Assembly: GCF_000420545.1 (NCBI RefSeq)
Contig: NZ_ATVD01000005.1
Coordinates: 124,001-188,000, forward strand
Reading direction: 5' to 3'
Source of the DNA: Arenimonas oryziterrae DSM 21050 = YC6267
GTDB lineage: Bacteria > Pseudomonadota > Gammaproteobacteria > Xanthomonadales > Xanthomonadaceae
Length of the DNA: 64,000 bases
The position numbers and the translations under genes were made by a program. Below are positions 1-11,361 of this stretch, piece after piece. Below the pieces are notes generated by a model that was given only the letters and a program-made list of their open reading frames with translations, searched no databases and was not told where the DNA came from. The number at the start of each line of letters is the position of its first letter. Position 1 is the stretch's first letter.

Positions 1-624
1 CAGACCCGGGCGGACGATCAGGTCCGCGATGCCCTGCACGGCGCCGAGCAGCACGTCGTTGGCGGCGCGGAAGGCCTGCATCATGGTCGCGTCGCGACCG
101 AGCACGGTGATGAGTTTTTCGTTCGGGATGGTGATCAGGGAGTCGCAATGGTTGGCGAGTTCCTCGATGCCCTTGAGCGCCACCTGCATGCGGCGACGAC
201 CCTCGAACGGGAAGGGTTTGGTGACCACGGCGACGGTCAGGATGCCGCGCTCCTTGGCGAGCTGGGCCACGACCGGAGCCGCGCCCGTGCCGGTGCCGCC
301 ACCCATGCCGGCGGTGATGAACACCATGTCGGCGCCATCGAGCGCCTCGAGGATGCGCTCGCGATCTTCGAGCGCGGCCTGCCGGCCCACCTCGGGATTC
401 GCGCCCGCACCCAGGCCCTTGGTGACGTTGCCGCCGAGCTGGAGCTGCTGTTTCGCGCCGCACTGCTTGATCGCCTGCGAGTCGGTGTTGGCCGTGATGA
501 ATTCCACGCCCTCGACGCCGGCGTTGACCATGTGCGCCACGGCGTTACCGCCGCCGCCGCCCACGCCAAACACCTTGATGACGGCGTTCGGAGCCAACTT
601 TTCCACTAGTTCGAAATGTGCCAT
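1..624 (-). CDS. ftsZ: Cell division protein FtsZ, 5' part only (truncated by window edge)
   Basis: Tubulin-like GTPase that forms the Z-ring and recruits the divisome at midcell. The first 208 codons are present, starting at an ATG (624-622) that reads [20 protein letters not shown]; the rest lies left of the window. The GTP-binding signature [12 protein letters not shown] is at about residues 106-117, with the N-terminal glycine-rich loop [10 protein letters not shown] near residue 20. It is the last gene seen in the dcw cluster, 57 bases downstream of ftsA, which is the usual ftsA-ftsZ order. The ftsA-ftsZ gap is the longest inside the cluster, so extra ftsZ promoters or a leader there are plausible, but no convincing promoter was seen. 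Confidence 0.97.
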   Translation of the reverse strand, partial: MAHFELVEKLAPNAVIKVFGVGGGGGNAVAHMVNAGVEGVEFITANTDSQAIKQCGAKQQLQLGGNVTKGLGAGANPEVGRQAALEDRERILEALDGADMVFITAGMGGGTGTGAAPVVAQLAKERGILTVAVVTKPFPFEGRRRMQVALKGIEELANHCDSLITIPNEKLITVLGRDATMMQAFRAANDVLLGAVQGIADLIVRPGL

Positions 625-681
625 GTCCTTGTCCTCGTGTTTTTCAGATGGATTTTTTTATTGTTGTTGGGGGGATTGCCG

Positions 682-1917
682 CTAGAACTCACCGCGGTAC
701 CAATTCCGCAGCTTGCTGAAAAGGGTGCCGGCCTTGCCGGCGTTGATGCGCGGACGATGCGGATGCTCGACCTGGCTGCCCCAGAGCAGCAGACCGACGC
801 CGGTCGCATGCACCGGGTTGCCGACGACTTCGCCCAGACCGGTGACGTGCTGCGGGATGCCCACGCGCACCGGCATGTGCAACATTTCCTCGGCCAGTTC
901 GACCACGCCTTCCATGCGCGCGGCGCCGCCGGTGAGCACCAGGCCGGCGCGCACGAGCTCCTCGAAACCGGAGCGGCGCAGTTCGGCCTGCACCATCTCG
1001 AAGATTTCCTCGTAGCGGTTCTGCACGGCCTCGGCCAGCGCCTGGCGCGCCAGACGCCGCGGCGGACGATCGCCGACGCTCGGCACCTGGATGCTTTCTT
1101 CCGCCGTCGCCAGCTGCGCGAGCGCGCAGGCGTAGCGCACCTTGATCTGCTCGGCTTCCGGCGTTGGCGTGCGCAACAGATGCGCGATGTCGTTGGTGAC
1201 CTGGTCGCCGGCGATCGGCAGGGACGAGGTGTGGCGCAGCGCGCCCTGCACGAAGACCGCGATGTCGGTGGTGCCGGCGCCGATGTCGACGAGTACGACG
1301 CCGAGCTCGCGCTCGTCGGCCGTGAGCACGGCCGTGCTCGAGGCGATCGAACTCAGGATCAGGTCGTCGACCTGCAGACCGCAGCGATTGACGCACTTGC
1401 TGACATTGGCCGCCGCCGACTGCGCGCCGGTGACGATGTGTGCGCGCACTTCCAGACGCACGCCGGACATGCCGACGGGATTGCGGATGCCTTCCTGGGA
1501 GTTGTCGACGATGTACTCCTGCGGGATCGCATGCAGGATCTTCTGGTCGGACGGAATCGCCACGGCGCGCGCGGCCTGCAGCACGTTGTCGAGGTCGCCG
1601 TAGGTCACCTCGCCGCTCGCGACCGGCACGATGCCGGGCGAATTGCGGCACTGCGTGTGGCTGCCCGAGATGCTGGCGTAGACGGAACGGATCTCGCAGC
1701 CGGCCATCAGCTCGGCCTCCTCGATCGCGCGCTGGATCGACTGCACGGTCGACTCGATGTCCACGACCACGCCGCGTTTCATGCCGCGCGATTCGTGCGA
1801 GCCGATGCCGATGACCTCGATCTCCTGCCCGGGCGAGTACTCGCCGACCAGTGCGGTGATCTTGGAAGTGCCGATGTCGAGTCCGACGATCAGCGATTTG
1901 TCGCCCTTGCGGTTCAT
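682..1917 (-). CDS. ftsA: Cell division protein FtsA
   Basis: Actin-like ATPase that tethers FtsZ filaments to the inner membrane. At 411 aa it has the usual length. It begins [20 protein letters not shown], with the phosphate-1 motif at residues 14-20. A second nucleotide motif, VLVDIGAGTTDIAVF, lies near residue 208. The C-terminus (LFSKLRNWYRGEF) fits the amphipathic membrane-targeting helix of the family. The start ATG overlaps the ftsQ stop as ATGA (1917-1914), which implies translational coupling. The 57-base gap to ftsZ is short. Confidence 0.97.
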   Translation of the reverse strand: MNRKGDKSLIVGLDIGTSKITALVGEYSPGQEIEVIGIGSHESRGMKRGVVVDIESTVQSIQRAIEEAELMAGCEIRSVYASISGSHTQCRNSPGIVPVASGEVTYGDLDNVLQAARAVAIPSDQKILHAIPQEYIVDNSQEGIRNPVGMSGVRLEVRAHIVTGAQSAAANVSKCVNRCGLQVDDLILSSIASSTAVLTADERELGVVLVDIGAGTTDIAVFVQGALRHTSSLPIAGDQVTNDIAHLLRTPTPEAEQIKVRYACALAQLATAEESIQVPSVGDRPPRRLARQALAEAVQNRYEEIFEMVQAELRRSGFEELVRAGLVLTGGAARMEGVVELAEEMLHMPVRVGIPQHVTGLGEVVGNPVHATGVGLLLWGSQVEHPHRPRINAGKAGTLFSKLRNWYRGEF

Positions 1918-2654
1918 ATGCCTGCCTGTGCCTGCGTGTCCGTTGCACCCTGCCCTGCGCTTGCCGCCCGCCAGGTCAGTGCGAATCCATTGGTGTAGCG
2001 AAGATCGGCGCGATCGAGCACGCGCGCTTCCTTGTCGCGAAGGCGCGGCAGCATGCGCGCGAAACGCTGCAGCCGCTCCTGCGGGTCGCCGCGACCGACT
2101 TCGATGCGGGTACCGTTCGAAAGCACCAGGTTCCAGCTGCCGCGCGCCGTCAGCACGACGGTGTCGACGGTCAGACCGCTGCCCAGGAACAGCGGCCGCG
2201 CCTGGCTGTAGAACGACATCAGTTCGCTTGCGCGCGCCTCCGGACCGACGAACTGCGGCAGATCCGCATCAACCGTCGCCGGGGCCGGGAACAGCTCGCC
2301 GTGCTCGGAGAGCATTTGTTTTTCGCCCCAATGCGCCAGCGGCCGGAATTCGCTGATGGACACTTCCAGACGATCGGGCCAGCGCTTGCGCACTTCCACG
2401 TGCTTGACCCAGGGCAACTTCGCCAGCGCGCCGCGCACCTGCACGAGATCGACCGCGAAGAAGCCATTGCGCACATACGGGAGCACGGCTGCACGCACCT
2501 GGGCGTCGCTGACCTGGCCGAACTCGCCGGTCACCGACAGATGCCGCATCGGCCAGCGCGAACCGGCGATCCAGCCGTTCACGACGGCGATCGCCGGCAG
2601 CGCGACCAAAGCGATCGCGATGAGCCAGGCAACGATGCGCAGCGCGGCATTCAC
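1914..2654 (-). CDS. ftsQ: Cell division protein FtsQ
   Basis: Bitopic divisome protein linking the cytoplasmic ring to FtsB/FtsL in the periplasm. The chosen start is GTG at 2654-2652, which overlaps the ddlB stop as GTGA. An AAGGAGG Shine-Dalgarno sequence lies about 10 bases upstream, inside ddlB. A longer frame reaches 2699 but has no such site. The 246-aa product has one N-terminal membrane span (about residues 5-28, rich in Ala/Val/Ile/Leu), then a POTRA-like region around [20 protein letters not shown] and the FtsQ domain with the conserved [14 protein letters not shown] stretch. The product is typical for the family. Confidence 0.93.
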   Translation of the reverse strand: MNAALRIVAWLIAIALVALPAIAVVNGWIAGSRWPMRHLSVTGEFGQVSDAQVRAAVLPYVRNGFFAVDLVQVRGALAKLPWVKHVEVRKRWPDRLEVSISEFRPLAHWGEKQMLSEHGELFPAPATVDADLPQFVGPEARASELMSFYSQARPLFLGSGLTVDTVVLTARGSWNLVLSNGTRIEVGRGDPQERLQRFARMLPRLRDKEARVLDRADLRYTNGFALTWRAASAGQGATDTQAQAGI

Positions 2655-3595
2655 GAGCGGCCAGCCTCCTTGAACGAGGTTTCCAGGATCGTCCAGCACA
2701 AGGTTTCGAAGTCGATGCCGACTTCGCGCGCGGCCTTGGGTACCAGCGAATGACTGGTCATGCCCGGCGCGGTGTTGACCTCGAGCAGGAAGAACTTGCC
2801 GGCGCGGTCGCGCATCACGTCGACGCGGCTCCAGCCGCTGCAGCCGACCGCATGGAACGCGGCCAGCGCAAGCTTGCGGATTTCCGCTTCGGCCTCGCCG
2901 TCCAGGCCGGGGCAGATGTACTGCGTGTCCTCGGCCACGTATTTCGCGTGGTAGTCGTAATACTCGCCGGCCGGCACGATGCGGATCGACGGCAGCGCGC
3001 GATCGATCAGGATGCCGACCGTGAGCTCCTCGCCGACGATCATCTGTTCCATCAACAGCTCGCCGGGATAGCGTGCGGCCAGTTCGACCGCGGCATCGAG
3101 GTCGCCGTCATTGAACACGCGGCTCACACCGACGCTCGACCCTTCGCAAGCAGGCTTGACGATGACCGGCAGACCAAGTGCACGCGCTGCGGCATGCACA
3201 TCGTCGCCCGGCGCCAGGCGCACATAGCGCGGCGTTGGCAGGCCGAGGGTCATCCAGACTTGCTTGGTGCGAATCTTGTCCATCGCCAGCGCCGTACCGA
3301 GCACGCCCGATCCGGTGCAGGGAATGCCGAGCGCTTCCAGCAGGCCCTGGAGCACGCCGTCTTCGCCGCCGCCCTTGTTGCCGTGCAGGATGTTGAACAC
3401 GCGATCGAACTTCTTTTCCGCCAGCGCCGCGACCAGCGCCGGAATGCCGTCCACCGCCTGCGCATCGACGCCGCGCGCACGCAGCGCCTCGAGCACGTTC
3501 GCACCGGAATCGAGCGAGACCTCGCGCTCGGAACTGCTCCCGCCCATGAGGACCGCCACGCGGCCGAATTCGCTGGGGTGGACTACCTTCTTCAT
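2651..3595 (-). CDS. ddlB: D-alanine--D-alanine ligase
   Basis: ATP-grasp ligase that makes the D-Ala-D-Ala dipeptide used by MurF. At 314 aa it is full length. The N-terminal [19 protein letters not shown] motif (from about residue 13), the substrate loop [20 protein letters not shown], the ATP-grasp [15 protein letters not shown] and the metal-binding C-terminus [19 protein letters not shown] are all present. It overlaps murC by four bases (ATGA at 3595-3592) and ftsQ by four. The murC-ddlB-ftsQ order is standard for proteobacteria. Confidence 0.97.
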   Translation of the reverse strand: MKKVVHPSEFGRVAVLMGGSSSEREVSLDSGANVLEALRARGVDAQAVDGIPALVAALAEKKFDRVFNILHGNKGGGEDGVLQGLLEALGIPCTGSGVLGTALAMDKIRTKQVWMTLGLPTPRYVRLAPGDDVHAAARALGLPVIVKPACEGSSVGVSRVFNDGDLDAAVELAARYPGELLMEQMIVGEELTVGILIDRALPSIRIVPAGEYYDYHAKYVAEDTQYICPGLDGEAEAEIRKLALAAFHAVGCSGWSRVDVMRDRAGKFFLLEVNTAPGMTSHSLVPKAAREVGIDFETLCWTILETSFKEAGRS

Positions 3596-5028
3596 GCCTT
3601 GCTCGCTCCTTCGAAGCCATGCGTGGCGATGTCGCTGGCGACATGACCGATGTCGCCGGCACCCATCATCAAAAGCAGATCGCCGTCATGCAGCACATCG
3701 GGCAGCAAGCCCGCCAGTTCGCGCGCGCTGGCGACGACGACGGGGTCGATGCGTCCGCGCGCGCGGATCGCCCGCGCCAGCGACTTCGCATCGGCGCCGG
3801 CGATCGCCGTTTCGCCGGCGGCATAGACTTCGGTCAGCACCACGGCGTCGCAGCTCGACAGCACGGCGGCGAAATCGTCGAACAGGTCGCGCGTGCGGCT
3901 GTAGCGATGCGGCTGGAACGCCACGACCAGGCGGCGCTCCGGCCAACCGCCGCGGGCCGCGGCAAAAACGGCTTCGAGCTCGCGCGGGTGGTGGCCGTAG
4001 TCGTCGACCAGCAGCACCTTGCCCTTGCCGGTGTCGAACTCGCCCTTGAGATTGAAGCGGCGGCCGATGCCCTGGAACTTCTCCAGCGCATGCGCGATCG
4101 CCTGCGGATCCACGCCGAGCTGCCAGCCGATCGCGGCGGCGGCGAGCGCGTTTTGCACGTTGTGGCGGCCGGGCAGATTCAGGCTCACGCGCAGAGGCTC
4201 GCTTTCGGGCAAGTGCAGCGTGAAATGCATGCTGCCTGCGTCCTGGGTGACGTCGGTGGCGCGGACATCGGCCTGCTCGGCGAAACCGTAGCGCATGAGA
4301 TGGCGTGGCATCTGTTCAGCCAGCGCCGCCACTTCCGCGTCGTCGATGCACAGCACGGCCAGACCGTAGAACGGCAGGCGATGCAGGAATTCGGAGAAGG
4401 CTTCCTTCACGCGATTGAAGTCGCCGCCGTAGTTTTCCAGGTGATCGGCGTCGATGTTGGTCACGACCGCGATCAGCGGATTGAGCCGCAAGAAACTGCC
4501 ATCGCTCTCGTCGGCTTCCGCCACCAGCCACTGTCCGGTGCCCAGACGCGCGTTCGCTCCGGCCGACAGCAGTTGTCCGCCGATCACGAAGGTCGGATCC
4601 ATGCCGCCTTCCGACAGCACGCTGGCCACCAGCGAGGTGGTTGTCGTCTTGCCATGGGTGCCGGCAATGGCGATGCCGCGCTTGAAGCGCATCAGTTCGG
4701 CGAGCATTTCGGCGCGCGGCACGACCGGGATGCGCTGTTCGCGCGCCGCCACGAGCTCGGGGTTGTCCTGCCGGATCGCGCTGGAGATCACCACGACGTC
4801 GACTTGATCGATGTTGCTCGCGGCATGGCCGCGATGCACCTTCGCGCCCATCTGGACCAGGCGCCGCGTGGTCGGCGAGTCGTTCTGGTCGGAACCGGAA
4901 ATCGTGTAGCCCTGGGTGACCAGCACTTCGGCGATGCCGCTCATGCCCACACCGCCGATGCCGATGAAGTGCACACGACGAAACGCGCGTGCCAGGTCAC
5001 CGCTGTCGCGAAGCCGACGCTGGATCAT
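3592..5028 (-). CDS. murC: UDP-N-acetylmuramate--L-alanine ligase
   Basis: First Mur ligase, adding L-Ala to UDP-MurNAc in the cytoplasm. The 478-aa product has the N-terminal Rossmann motif [18 protein letters not shown] (about residues 19-36), the ATP P-loop [12 protein letters not shown] (near residue 118) and the C-terminal [18 protein letters not shown] stretch characteristic of MurC. The start is an ATG at 5028, inside a four-base overlap with murG. Confidence 0.97.
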   Translation of the reverse strand: MIQRRLRDSGDLARAFRRVHFIGIGGVGMSGIAEVLVTQGYTISGSDQNDSPTTRRLVQMGAKVHRGHAASNIDQVDVVVISSAIRQDNPELVAAREQRIPVVPRAEMLAELMRFKRGIAIAGTHGKTTTTSLVASVLSEGGMDPTFVIGGQLLSAGANARLGTGQWLVAEADESDGSFLRLNPLIAVVTNIDADHLENYGGDFNRVKEAFSEFLHRLPFYGLAVLCIDDAEVAALAEQMPRHLMRYGFAEQADVRATDVTQDAGSMHFTLHLPESEPLRVSLNLPGRHNVQNALAAAAIGWQLGVDPQAIAHALEKFQGIGRRFNLKGEFDTGKGKVLLVDDYGHHPRELEAVFAAARGGWPERRLVVAFQPHRYSRTRDLFDDFAAVLSSCDAVVLTEVYAAGETAIAGADAKSLARAIRARGRIDPVVVASARELAGLLPDVLHDGDLLLMMGAGDIGHVASDIATHGFEGASKA

Positions 5029-6116
5029 GCCCTTGCCTCCTGCATCACGATGTCAGCCACGGCGTCCGCCGCGCGGGGAAAGCTGGCCGCGCGCGCGGCC
5101 TCGGCCATGCGCAGCAGGTGCGCGCGATTGCCGGCGAACGCCTGCAGATGCGCGCGCAGTTCGACATCGAGATTGCCGTCCTGGCGCAGCCAGTCTCCGC
5201 CGCCGCGTTCCTTGAGATAGTCGGCATTGCGCGCCTGGTGGTCGTCGACCGCGCCCGGGAATGGCACCAGCACGCTGGCGACACCCGCAGCACACAATTC
5301 GGCGATGGTCAGCGCCCCGGCGCGACCGATCACGAGGTCGGCCCAGCCGTAGGCCGCGGCCATGTCGGTGATGAAGGTCTCGACACTCGCTTCCACACCG
5401 GCCGCGGCGTACGACTGCACGGCCTCGTCGCGCATTTTTTCGCCGCACTGATGACGAACCTCGAACGGCGTCGCCGCCTGCAGCGCCGCGATCACTTTCG
5501 GCACCGCGGTATTGAGCGCGCGCGCGCCTTGGCTGCCGCCGAGCACAAGCAGACGCAAGGGGCCGCTGCGACCGGCGAAGCGCTCTGCCGGCGGCGGCAG
5601 GGCCGCGATTTCCGGCCGCACGGGGTTGCCGACGGTTTCATTGACCACGCCCGCAAAGCTGTCCGGAAATCCGCAGAGCACGCGCCGCGCGAGACGCGCG
5701 AGCACGCGATTGGTCATGCCCGGTGCACGATTCTGTTCGTGCACGATCAACGGACGGCGCAGCAACCAGGCCGCCAGGCCGCCCGGACCGGCGGCGAATC
5801 CGCCGAAACTCACGACCGCGCGCGGCTGCGCGCGACGCAGCACAGAAAGCGCCTGCCACACCGAACGCAGGACGACGAACGGCGCCATCAACGTGCTCGC
5901 GAGATTCTTGCCGCGCAGACCGCGGACCGCGATCGTTTCGATCGGCACGTCGTTGGCGGGCACCAGGCGCGTTTCCATGCCGCCGTTCGCGCCGAGCCAC
6001 AGCACCGGCACGTCGCGGGCGCGCAGGGCGCGCGCGACCGCGAGCCCCGGAAAGATGTGACCGCCGGTTCCGCCTGCGAGAATCATTACCGGCGATTTCG
6101 ACACGACGGCGTTCAT
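5025..6116 (-). CDS. murG: Lipid II synthase (UDP-GlcNAc transferase MurG)
   Basis: Peripheral membrane GT-B glycosyltransferase that converts lipid I to lipid II. At 363 aa it is full length. The donor/acceptor loop [20 protein letters not shown] is at residues 11-30. Further signatures are [30 protein letters not shown] and [18 protein letters not shown]. It is coupled to ftsW upstream (ATGA at 6116-6113) and to murC downstream. Close spacing to the SEDS gene ftsW fits their shared use of lipid II. Confidence 0.97.
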   Translation of the reverse strand: MNAVVSKSPVMILAGGTGGHIFPGLAVARALRARDVPVLWLGANGGMETRLVPANDVPIETIAVRGLRGKNLASTLMAPFVVLRSVWQALSVLRRAQPRAVVSFGGFAAGPGGLAAWLLRRPLIVHEQNRAPGMTNRVLARLARRVLCGFPDSFAGVVNETVGNPVRPEIAALPPPAERFAGRSGPLRLLVLGGSQGARALNTAVPKVIAALQAATPFEVRHQCGEKMRDEAVQSYAAAGVEASVETFITDMAAAYGWADLVIGRAGALTIAELCAAGVASVLVPFPGAVDDHQARNADYLKERGGGDWLRQDGNLDVELRAHLQAFAGNRAHLLRMAEAARAASFPRAADAVADIVMQEARA

Positions 6117-7444
6117 CGCTGCGCTCCGAGACGCGGTTCGATCCGCGCGCGATTGCCGCGCGTGGCCGGCATCGTCGTGGTCGGACCAAGCCGGGCTGCC
6201 GCCGCCGCGCCACGCGGGGCGGTTTCGTACAGCTCCTCGTCGGACACGGCGTCGCTCGCCGGCGCCTGCGCGCGAAGCTTGGCTTTCTGCCGCTCGGCGC
6301 GATCGAGCTCGTAGCTCACGCGCAACAGCAGACCCATCGCCACGCAGGTCATCAACACGCTAGAACCACCCGAAGACACCAGCGGCAGCGTCAGGCCCTT
6401 GGTCGGCAGGATGCCGAGATTCACGCCCATCGACACGAAAGCCTGAAGGCTGATCCACAGACCGATGCCGAAGGCGCAATAGCCGCTGAAATGACGGCGC
6501 ATTTCGATGCAGCGCAGGCCCAGGCGCAGCGCACGCCAGGTGAACAGCGCGAACAGGCCGATGATGCAGCACACGCCGACGAAACCCAGCTCCTCGGCGG
6601 TGACCGAGAAGATGAAGTCGGTATGCGCTTCCGGCAGATAGTCGAGCTTGAGAATGCTGCCGCCTAGACCGACGCCGGTCAGGTCGCCGCGGCCGATCGC
6701 GATCAGCGCCTGCACGAGCTGGTAGCCGCTGTCCTGCGCATCCGCCCACGGATTGCTGAAGGAAGCCAGACGCTTCACACGATACGGTTCCAGCATCACG
6801 ATAAAGGACATCGCGGCCAGGCCCGCCAAGGTCGGCAAGGCGAGATTGCGGATGCGCGCGCCGCCGAGCCAGACCATGCCGCCGGTGATCGCGAGGATCA
6901 ACGAGGCCGAGCCGAAGTCCGGCTGCAGCAAAAGCAGACCGACCAGGGCGCCGGCAACGATCAGCGGCTTGAACAAAGCCTTCCAGCTGTTGCCGATCTC
7001 GTCGCGGAAACGCACGAGATAGCTGGCCAGCCAGACGATGAGCATCAGCTTCACTGCCTCGACGACCTGGAAATTGGAAATGCCCAGATTGATCCAGCGC
7101 CTGGCGCCGTTGACCGACTTGCCGATGCCCGGCACCAGCACCGCCAGCAACATCGCAAAGCACAGCAGCAGGATGATCTGGCTGTGCTGCTCGATGCGCT
7201 TTATTTCGGTCCGCATGACCGTCAACGCCAGCACACCGCCGAGTGCGAGGAAGACAAGGTGGCGATTGAGGTAGTAGAACGGCCCGACGCCATTGCTCAT
7301 CGCGTAGGGCATCGAACTCGACGCGACCATGACCACGCCCAGACCGGCCAGCACCAGGGCAATGCCGATCAGCCAGGCGTCGAAACGACCTTCGAGGTCG
7401 TCGAAGCGCAGGGCTTGGCTGGCGCGGTCGCGCAGCGTGATCAT
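6113..7444 (-). CDS. ftsW: Septal peptidoglycan polymerase FtsW (SEDS family)
   Basis: Polytopic SEDS glycosyltransferase that works with FtsI to polymerise septal peptidoglycan. The start is ATG 7444-7442, sharing its A with the mraY stop (TGATG), with a GAAGG site about 8 bases upstream. The same frame runs far upstream antisense-free, but that extension lies inside mraY and is not credible. The 443-aa product has about ten hydrophobic segments. The family's substrate region contains [19 protein letters not shown] and [20 protein letters not shown], and the C-terminal part ends with [20 protein letters not shown]. murD, normally found between mraY and ftsW, is absent here. Confidence 0.95.
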   Translation of the reverse strand: MITLRDRASQALRFDDLEGRFDAWLIGIALVLAGLGVVMVASSSMPYAMSNGVGPFYYLNRHLVFLALGGVLALTVMRTEIKRIEQHSQIILLLCFAMLLAVLVPGIGKSVNGARRWINLGISNFQVVEAVKLMLIVWLASYLVRFRDEIGNSWKALFKPLIVAGALVGLLLLQPDFGSASLILAITGGMVWLGGARIRNLALPTLAGLAAMSFIVMLEPYRVKRLASFSNPWADAQDSGYQLVQALIAIGRGDLTGVGLGGSILKLDYLPEAHTDFIFSVTAEELGFVGVCCIIGLFALFTWRALRLGLRCIEMRRHFSGYCAFGIGLWISLQAFVSMGVNLGILPTKGLTLPLVSSGGSSVLMTCVAMGLLLRVSYELDRAERQKAKLRAQAPASDAVSDEELYETAPRGAAAAARLGPTTTMPATRGNRARIEPRLGAQR

Positions 7445-8526
7445 CAGCGCACCTTCAAGGTCGCGAGACCCACGAGGACGAGCACGACGGAAATGATCCA
7501 GAAGCGCACGATCACGCGCGGTTCCGGCCAACCCTTGAGCTCGAAGTGGTGATGGATCGGCGCCATGCGGAACACCCGCTTGCCGGTGAGCTTGAAGCTG
7601 GCGACCTGGATCATCACCGACAGCGTTTCGATAACGAAGATGCCGCCCATGACCAGCAGGATCGCTTCCTGTCGAACGATGACTGCGATCGTGCCCAAGG
7701 CCGCGCCGAGTGCCAGCGCGCCGATGTCGCCCATGAACACCATCGCCGGATAGGTGTTGAACCACAGGAAGCCGAGACCGGCACCGGCGACCGCCGCGCA
7801 GAAGATCGTCAGCTCGCCCGCACCGCGTACCGCCGGGATACCGAGGTAGTCGGAGAACACGACATTGCCCGAGGCGTAGGCGAAGACACCCAGGGCCGCC
7901 GCCACCAGCACTGTCGGCATGATCGCCAGACCATCGAGACCATCGGTGAGATTGACCGCGTTGGAGAACCCGACGATCCAGAAATACGCCAGCACGATGA
8001 AGCCCAGACCCATCGGCCAGGCGAAGTTCTTCAGCAGCGGCAGATACAGCGTCGTCGCCGCCGGCACATCGGCCGTCGCGTACAGGAAGACCGCCGCAGC
8101 CAGACCGAACAAGGACTGCAAGGCGTACTTGTGCCGCGACTTGAGACCATTGGGATCGCGACGCACGATCTTGATCCAGTCGTCGAGCCAACCGATCGCG
8201 CCGAACGACACGAGCACGCCGAGCAGTACCCAGACGTAGCGGTTGCGCAGATCGCCCCAGAGCAAAGTCGACAGCGTGATCGTGAGCAGGATCAGCGCCC
8301 CGCCCATCGTCGGCGTACCGGCCTTGGAGAAATGGCTCTGCGGACCATCGCTGCGGATCGGCTGGCCGCCCTTGAGCGTGGCCAGACGCGCAATCACGCT
8401 CGGACCCAAGAGGAGCGACAAGGCGAGCGCGGTGAGCGCGCTGAGGATCGCGCGCATCGTGATGTAGTCGAACAGCGCGAAGAATCGCGCCAGTCCCTGC
8501 AGCCAGCGCGCCAGTTCAAGCAGCAT
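7444..8526 (-). CDS. mraY: Phospho-N-acetylmuramoyl-pentapeptide-transferase
   Basis: Integral membrane enzyme that attaches the MurNAc-pentapeptide to undecaprenyl phosphate, making lipid I. The start ATG at 8526 ([10 protein letters not shown]) gives 360 aa, the same length as the E. coli enzyme, and overlaps the murF end by 11 bases. Signatures are [18 protein letters not shown], the aspartate motif [20 protein letters not shown], and [20 protein letters not shown] with its conserved Asp. The C-terminal loop [16 protein letters not shown] is intact. It has about ten transmembrane helices. Confidence 0.97.
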   Translation of the reverse strand: MLLELARWLQGLARFFALFDYITMRAILSALTALALSLLLGPSVIARLATLKGGQPIRSDGPQSHFSKAGTPTMGGALILLTITLSTLLWGDLRNRYVWVLLGVLVSFGAIGWLDDWIKIVRRDPNGLKSRHKYALQSLFGLAAAVFLYATADVPAATTLYLPLLKNFAWPMGLGFIVLAYFWIVGFSNAVNLTDGLDGLAIMPTVLVAAALGVFAYASGNVVFSDYLGIPAVRGAGELTIFCAAVAGAGLGFLWFNTYPAMVFMGDIGALALGAALGTIAVIVRQEAILLVMGGIFVIETLSVMIQVASFKLTGKRVFRMAPIHHHFELKGWPEPRVIVRFWIISVVLVLVGLATLKVR

Positions 8527-9886
8527 GCCCGGTGTCTCCCCTGTCCTGCGCGAGCAGCGCATTGACGATGTTGTCCATCGCGCTCGAGCGCGACCCCTTG
8601 ACCAGGCAGCGCACGCCGGCGCGCAGTTCGGTTTGCAGTGCGGCCACGAGGGCGCCCTGGTCAATGAAATGACGTCCGCCTTCCCCGAAGGCGACGCTGG
8701 CTTCGCGCGCAAGATCGCCGACCGACCACAGACGCTTGAGCCCCGCACGCTTGGCCTGAGCGCCGACCTCGGCATGCAATTGCGCCGAGGTTTCGCCGAG
8801 TTCGCCCATGTTGCCGAACACCAGCCACGCGTCCTCTCCCGCCTGCGCCAGCGTGGCAATGGCAGCAGCGACCGATCCGGGATTGGCGTTGTAGCTGTCG
8901 TCGATGAGCACGGCGCCGCTATGCAAACGGTGCGCGATCTGCCGGCCCTTCACCTGCTCGGCGTTCGCGAGGCCCTCGACGATCGCCTCGAACGGGGCAC
9001 CGGCGGCGAGCGCCAGCGCCGTGGCGGCGAGCGCGTTCAGCACATTGTGGCGGCCAGGCAAGGGCAACACGATCTCGGCATTCCCCGCAGGGGTATGCAG
9101 ATGGAAACGCGACCGCTCCGCGCCCGTCACGATGCGACTGGCGCGCACATCGGCATTGTTCTCGATGCCAAAGCGGAAACTGCGGCGAGCACCGACGATC
9201 TGGGCGAAGAAGGGCGCGAACGCGTCGTCGGCATTGATTACCGCCACGCCGTCGTCGGGCAAGGCTTCGTAGATCGCCGCCTTGGTCTCGGCGATGCCCA
9301 GCAGGCTGCCCATGCGCTCCATGTGCGCCGGCGCGATGTTGTTGACCAGGGCGACCTGCGGCGGCGCGATGCTGGCCAGATAGGCGATGTCGCCGGGCTT
9401 GCCCGCGCCCATCTCGTAGATCGCGAACTGCGCGTCTTCCGGCGCATCGAGCACCGCCAGCGGCAGGCCGATCTCGTTGTTGCGATTGCCCGGATTGAAA
9501 TAGGTGCGGCCCGCGCGCGAAAGGATGCCCTGGATGAGCGTCTTTACCGAAGTCTTGCCATTGCTGCCGGTCAGCGCGACGACGACGGCCGGGCGTCCAC
9601 GCTGGATGCCGGCGGCGAGTTCGCCGAGTGCTTCTTCGGTGTCCGCGCACAGCACCTGCGGCAGGGTCGAATCGACTTCGCGATGCACCAGCAGGGCGGC
9701 GGCGCCGCGATGCTGCGCCTCGGCAACCATGTCGTGCGCGTCGAAACGCTCGCCACGCAGGGCCACGAACAGCGCGCCGGGCGCGATCGTACGCGTATCG
9801 GTGCTGACCGCGCTGATCTCCACGTCGTCGCCGAGGTGACGGCCTTCGCACCAGCTGGCGATCTGCGACAGCATGACCGGCCTCAT
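8516..9886 (-). CDS. murF: UDP-MurNAc-tripeptide--D-Ala-D-Ala ligase
   Basis: Last cytoplasmic Mur ligase, adding the D-Ala-D-Ala made by Ddl. The 456-aa product has the P-loop [20 protein letters not shown] near residue 105, the [20 protein letters not shown] loop, and the C-terminal [20 protein letters not shown] signature typical of MurF. It overlaps murE by four bases (ATGA, 9886-9883) and mraY by eleven. Confidence 0.97.
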   Translation of the reverse strand: MRPVMLSQIASWCEGRHLGDDVEISAVSTDTRTIAPGALFVALRGERFDAHDMVAEAQHRGAAALLVHREVDSTLPQVLCADTEEALGELAAGIQRGRPAVVVALTGSNGKTSVKTLIQGILSRAGRTYFNPGNRNNEIGLPLAVLDAPEDAQFAIYEMGAGKPGDIAYLASIAPPQVALVNNIAPAHMERMGSLLGIAETKAAIYEALPDDGVAVINADDAFAPFFAQIVGARRSFRFGIENNADVRASRIVTGAERSRFHLHTPAGNAEIVLPLPGRHNVLNALAATALALAAGAPFEAIVEGLANAEQVKGRQIAHRLHSGAVLIDDSYNANPGSVAAAIATLAQAGEDAWLVFGNMGELGETSAQLHAEVGAQAKRAGLKRLWSVGDLAREASVAFGEGGRHFIDQGALVAALQTELRAGVRCLVKGSRSSAMDNIVNALLAQDRGDTGHAA

Positions 9887-11361
9887 GCGCGTGCTCCCAG
9901 CAGGCGCTGCGCGACGGCGAGATCGTCGAACGGATGTTTGACCCCAGCGACTTCCTGGTAGGTCTCGTGACCCTTGCCGGCGATCAGGATGATGTCCTGC
10001 GCGGTCGCACCGGTCAGCGCCTGCGCGATCGCGCGTTCGCGATCACGCTCGAACTCGATGCGTTCCGGGTGACGGAAACCGGCGCGGATGTCGGCGACGA
10101 TCGCGTCGCCGCTTTCGCTGCGCGGATTATCGTCGGTGACGATGACGCGGTCGGCGCGCTGTTCAGCGATCGCAGCCATCTGCGGACGCTTGCCGCGATC
10201 GCGGTCGCCACCGCAGCCGAACACGCAGATCAGACGACCGGGGGTGTGCTCGCGCAGGGTCGACAAGGCCTGCTCAAGTGCGTCGGGCGTATGCGCATAG
10301 TCGACCACCAGCAGGGGCTGTCCGGCGTCACCGCCGACGCGACTCATGCGCCCGCCGACCGGCGAGAGCACGGGCAGGACGCGCGCGACCTTCTCCAGGT
10401 TCCAGTCCAGCCCGCGCAAGGCGCCGGCGACTGCGAGCAGGTTGTCGACGTTGAACCGTCCCAGCAGCGGCGACGCGATCGCGAAGGATTGCCCGCCTTC
10501 GCTGAGCGTGAAGCGCAGACCTTCCGGCGACAGCGACAGGCCGTCCGCCTTCAGGGTAGCGCCGGCATGGCCGCGCGAACTGAAACCGATGCGCTGCACG
10601 CCATCGGCGAGGTCGCCGATCAATGCGGCGCCGAAGGCATCGTCGAGATTGATCACCGCCGCGCGCAGGGTCGGCCACGCGAACAGTTTGCGCTTGGCCG
10701 CCCCGTAGGCTTCCATCGTGCCATGGAAGTCGAGATGGTCGCGCGTGAGATTGGTGAACACCGCCACGCGGAACGCGACCTCGTCGACGCGCCCGAGTTC
10801 GAGTCCGTGCGAGGACACTTCCATCGCCACCTGCGTCGCGCCTTCGTCGCGCATCTGCGCAAGCAGACGGTGCACGGGAATGACGTCGGGCGTGGTGCGT
10901 TCGTGCGCGACGATGCGTCCGTACAGGCCCGCGCCGAGCGTACCGATCGTGCCGACCGTTTCGCCCTGCGAAGCCAGCGCCTGTGCGATCAGTTGCACGG
11001 TCGAGGTCTTGCCATTGGTGCCGGTGACGCCGGTCATCGTCATCGTCTTCGACGGCGAGCCGTAGAAACGATCGGCCAGCCGGCCGAGCTTGTGGCGCAA
11101 GTCACTCACGCCGATCGCGTTGGCAGGCACGACGACATCCTGCGGCGCCGGCAGTTCGAACAGGATCGCCGCGACCTGCGCCGCTTGCGCTTTGTCGACG
11201 AAGTTCAGGCCGTGCGTGCTGGCGCCGGCCAGCGCGACGAAAGCATCGCCGGCACCGAGCTCGCGACTGTCTGCGGACAGCCCGCGAATCATCGGATTGA
11301 AAGACGGCAAAGCCGGCACTTCGCCGGCGAGAAGATCATGCAGGGGCATGGCGCGGCTCAT
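9883..11361 (-). CDS. murE: UDP-MurNAc-L-Ala-D-Glu--meso-diaminopimelate ligase
   Basis: Third Mur ligase, adding the diamino acid. The start ATG at 11361 ([20 protein letters not shown]) overlaps the ftsI stop by four bases, giving 492 aa. The P-loop [20 protein letters not shown] is present. The motif VTDDNPRSE carries the DNPR tetrapeptide that marks meso-diaminopimelate rather than lysine specificity, so a Gram-negative mDAP peptidoglycan is expected. The C-terminal [10 protein letters not shown] stretch is also typical. Confidence 0.97.
   Translation of the reverse strand: MSRAMPLHDLLAGEVPALPSFNPMIRGLSADSRELGAGDAFVALAGASTHGLNFVDKAQAAQVAAILFELPAPQDVVVPANAIGVSDLRHKLGRLADRFYGSPSKTMTMTGVTGTNGKTSTVQLIAQALASQGETVGTIGTLGAGLYGRIVAHERTTPDVIPVHRLLAQMRDEGATQVAMEVSSHGLELGRVDEVAFRVAVFTNLTRDHLDFHGTMEAYGAAKRKLFAWPTLRAAVINLDDAFGAALIGDLADGVQRIGFSSRGHAGATLKADGLSLSPEGLRFTLSEGGQSFAIASPLLGRFNVDNLLAVAGALRGLDWNLEKVARVLPVLSPVGGRMSRVGGDAGQPLLVVDYAHTPDALEQALSTLREHTPGRLICVFGCGGDRDRGKRPQMAAIAEQRADRVIVTDDNPRSESGDAIVADIRAGFRHPERIEFERDRERAIAQALTGATAQDIILIAGKGHETYQEVAGVKHPFDDLAVAQRLLGARA

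Noticed and set aside
2655-2699. Longer ftsQ start at 2699
   Set aside because: It has no ribosome-binding site and would overlap ddlB by 49 bases; the GTG at 2654 has AAGGAGG and a GTGA overlap.
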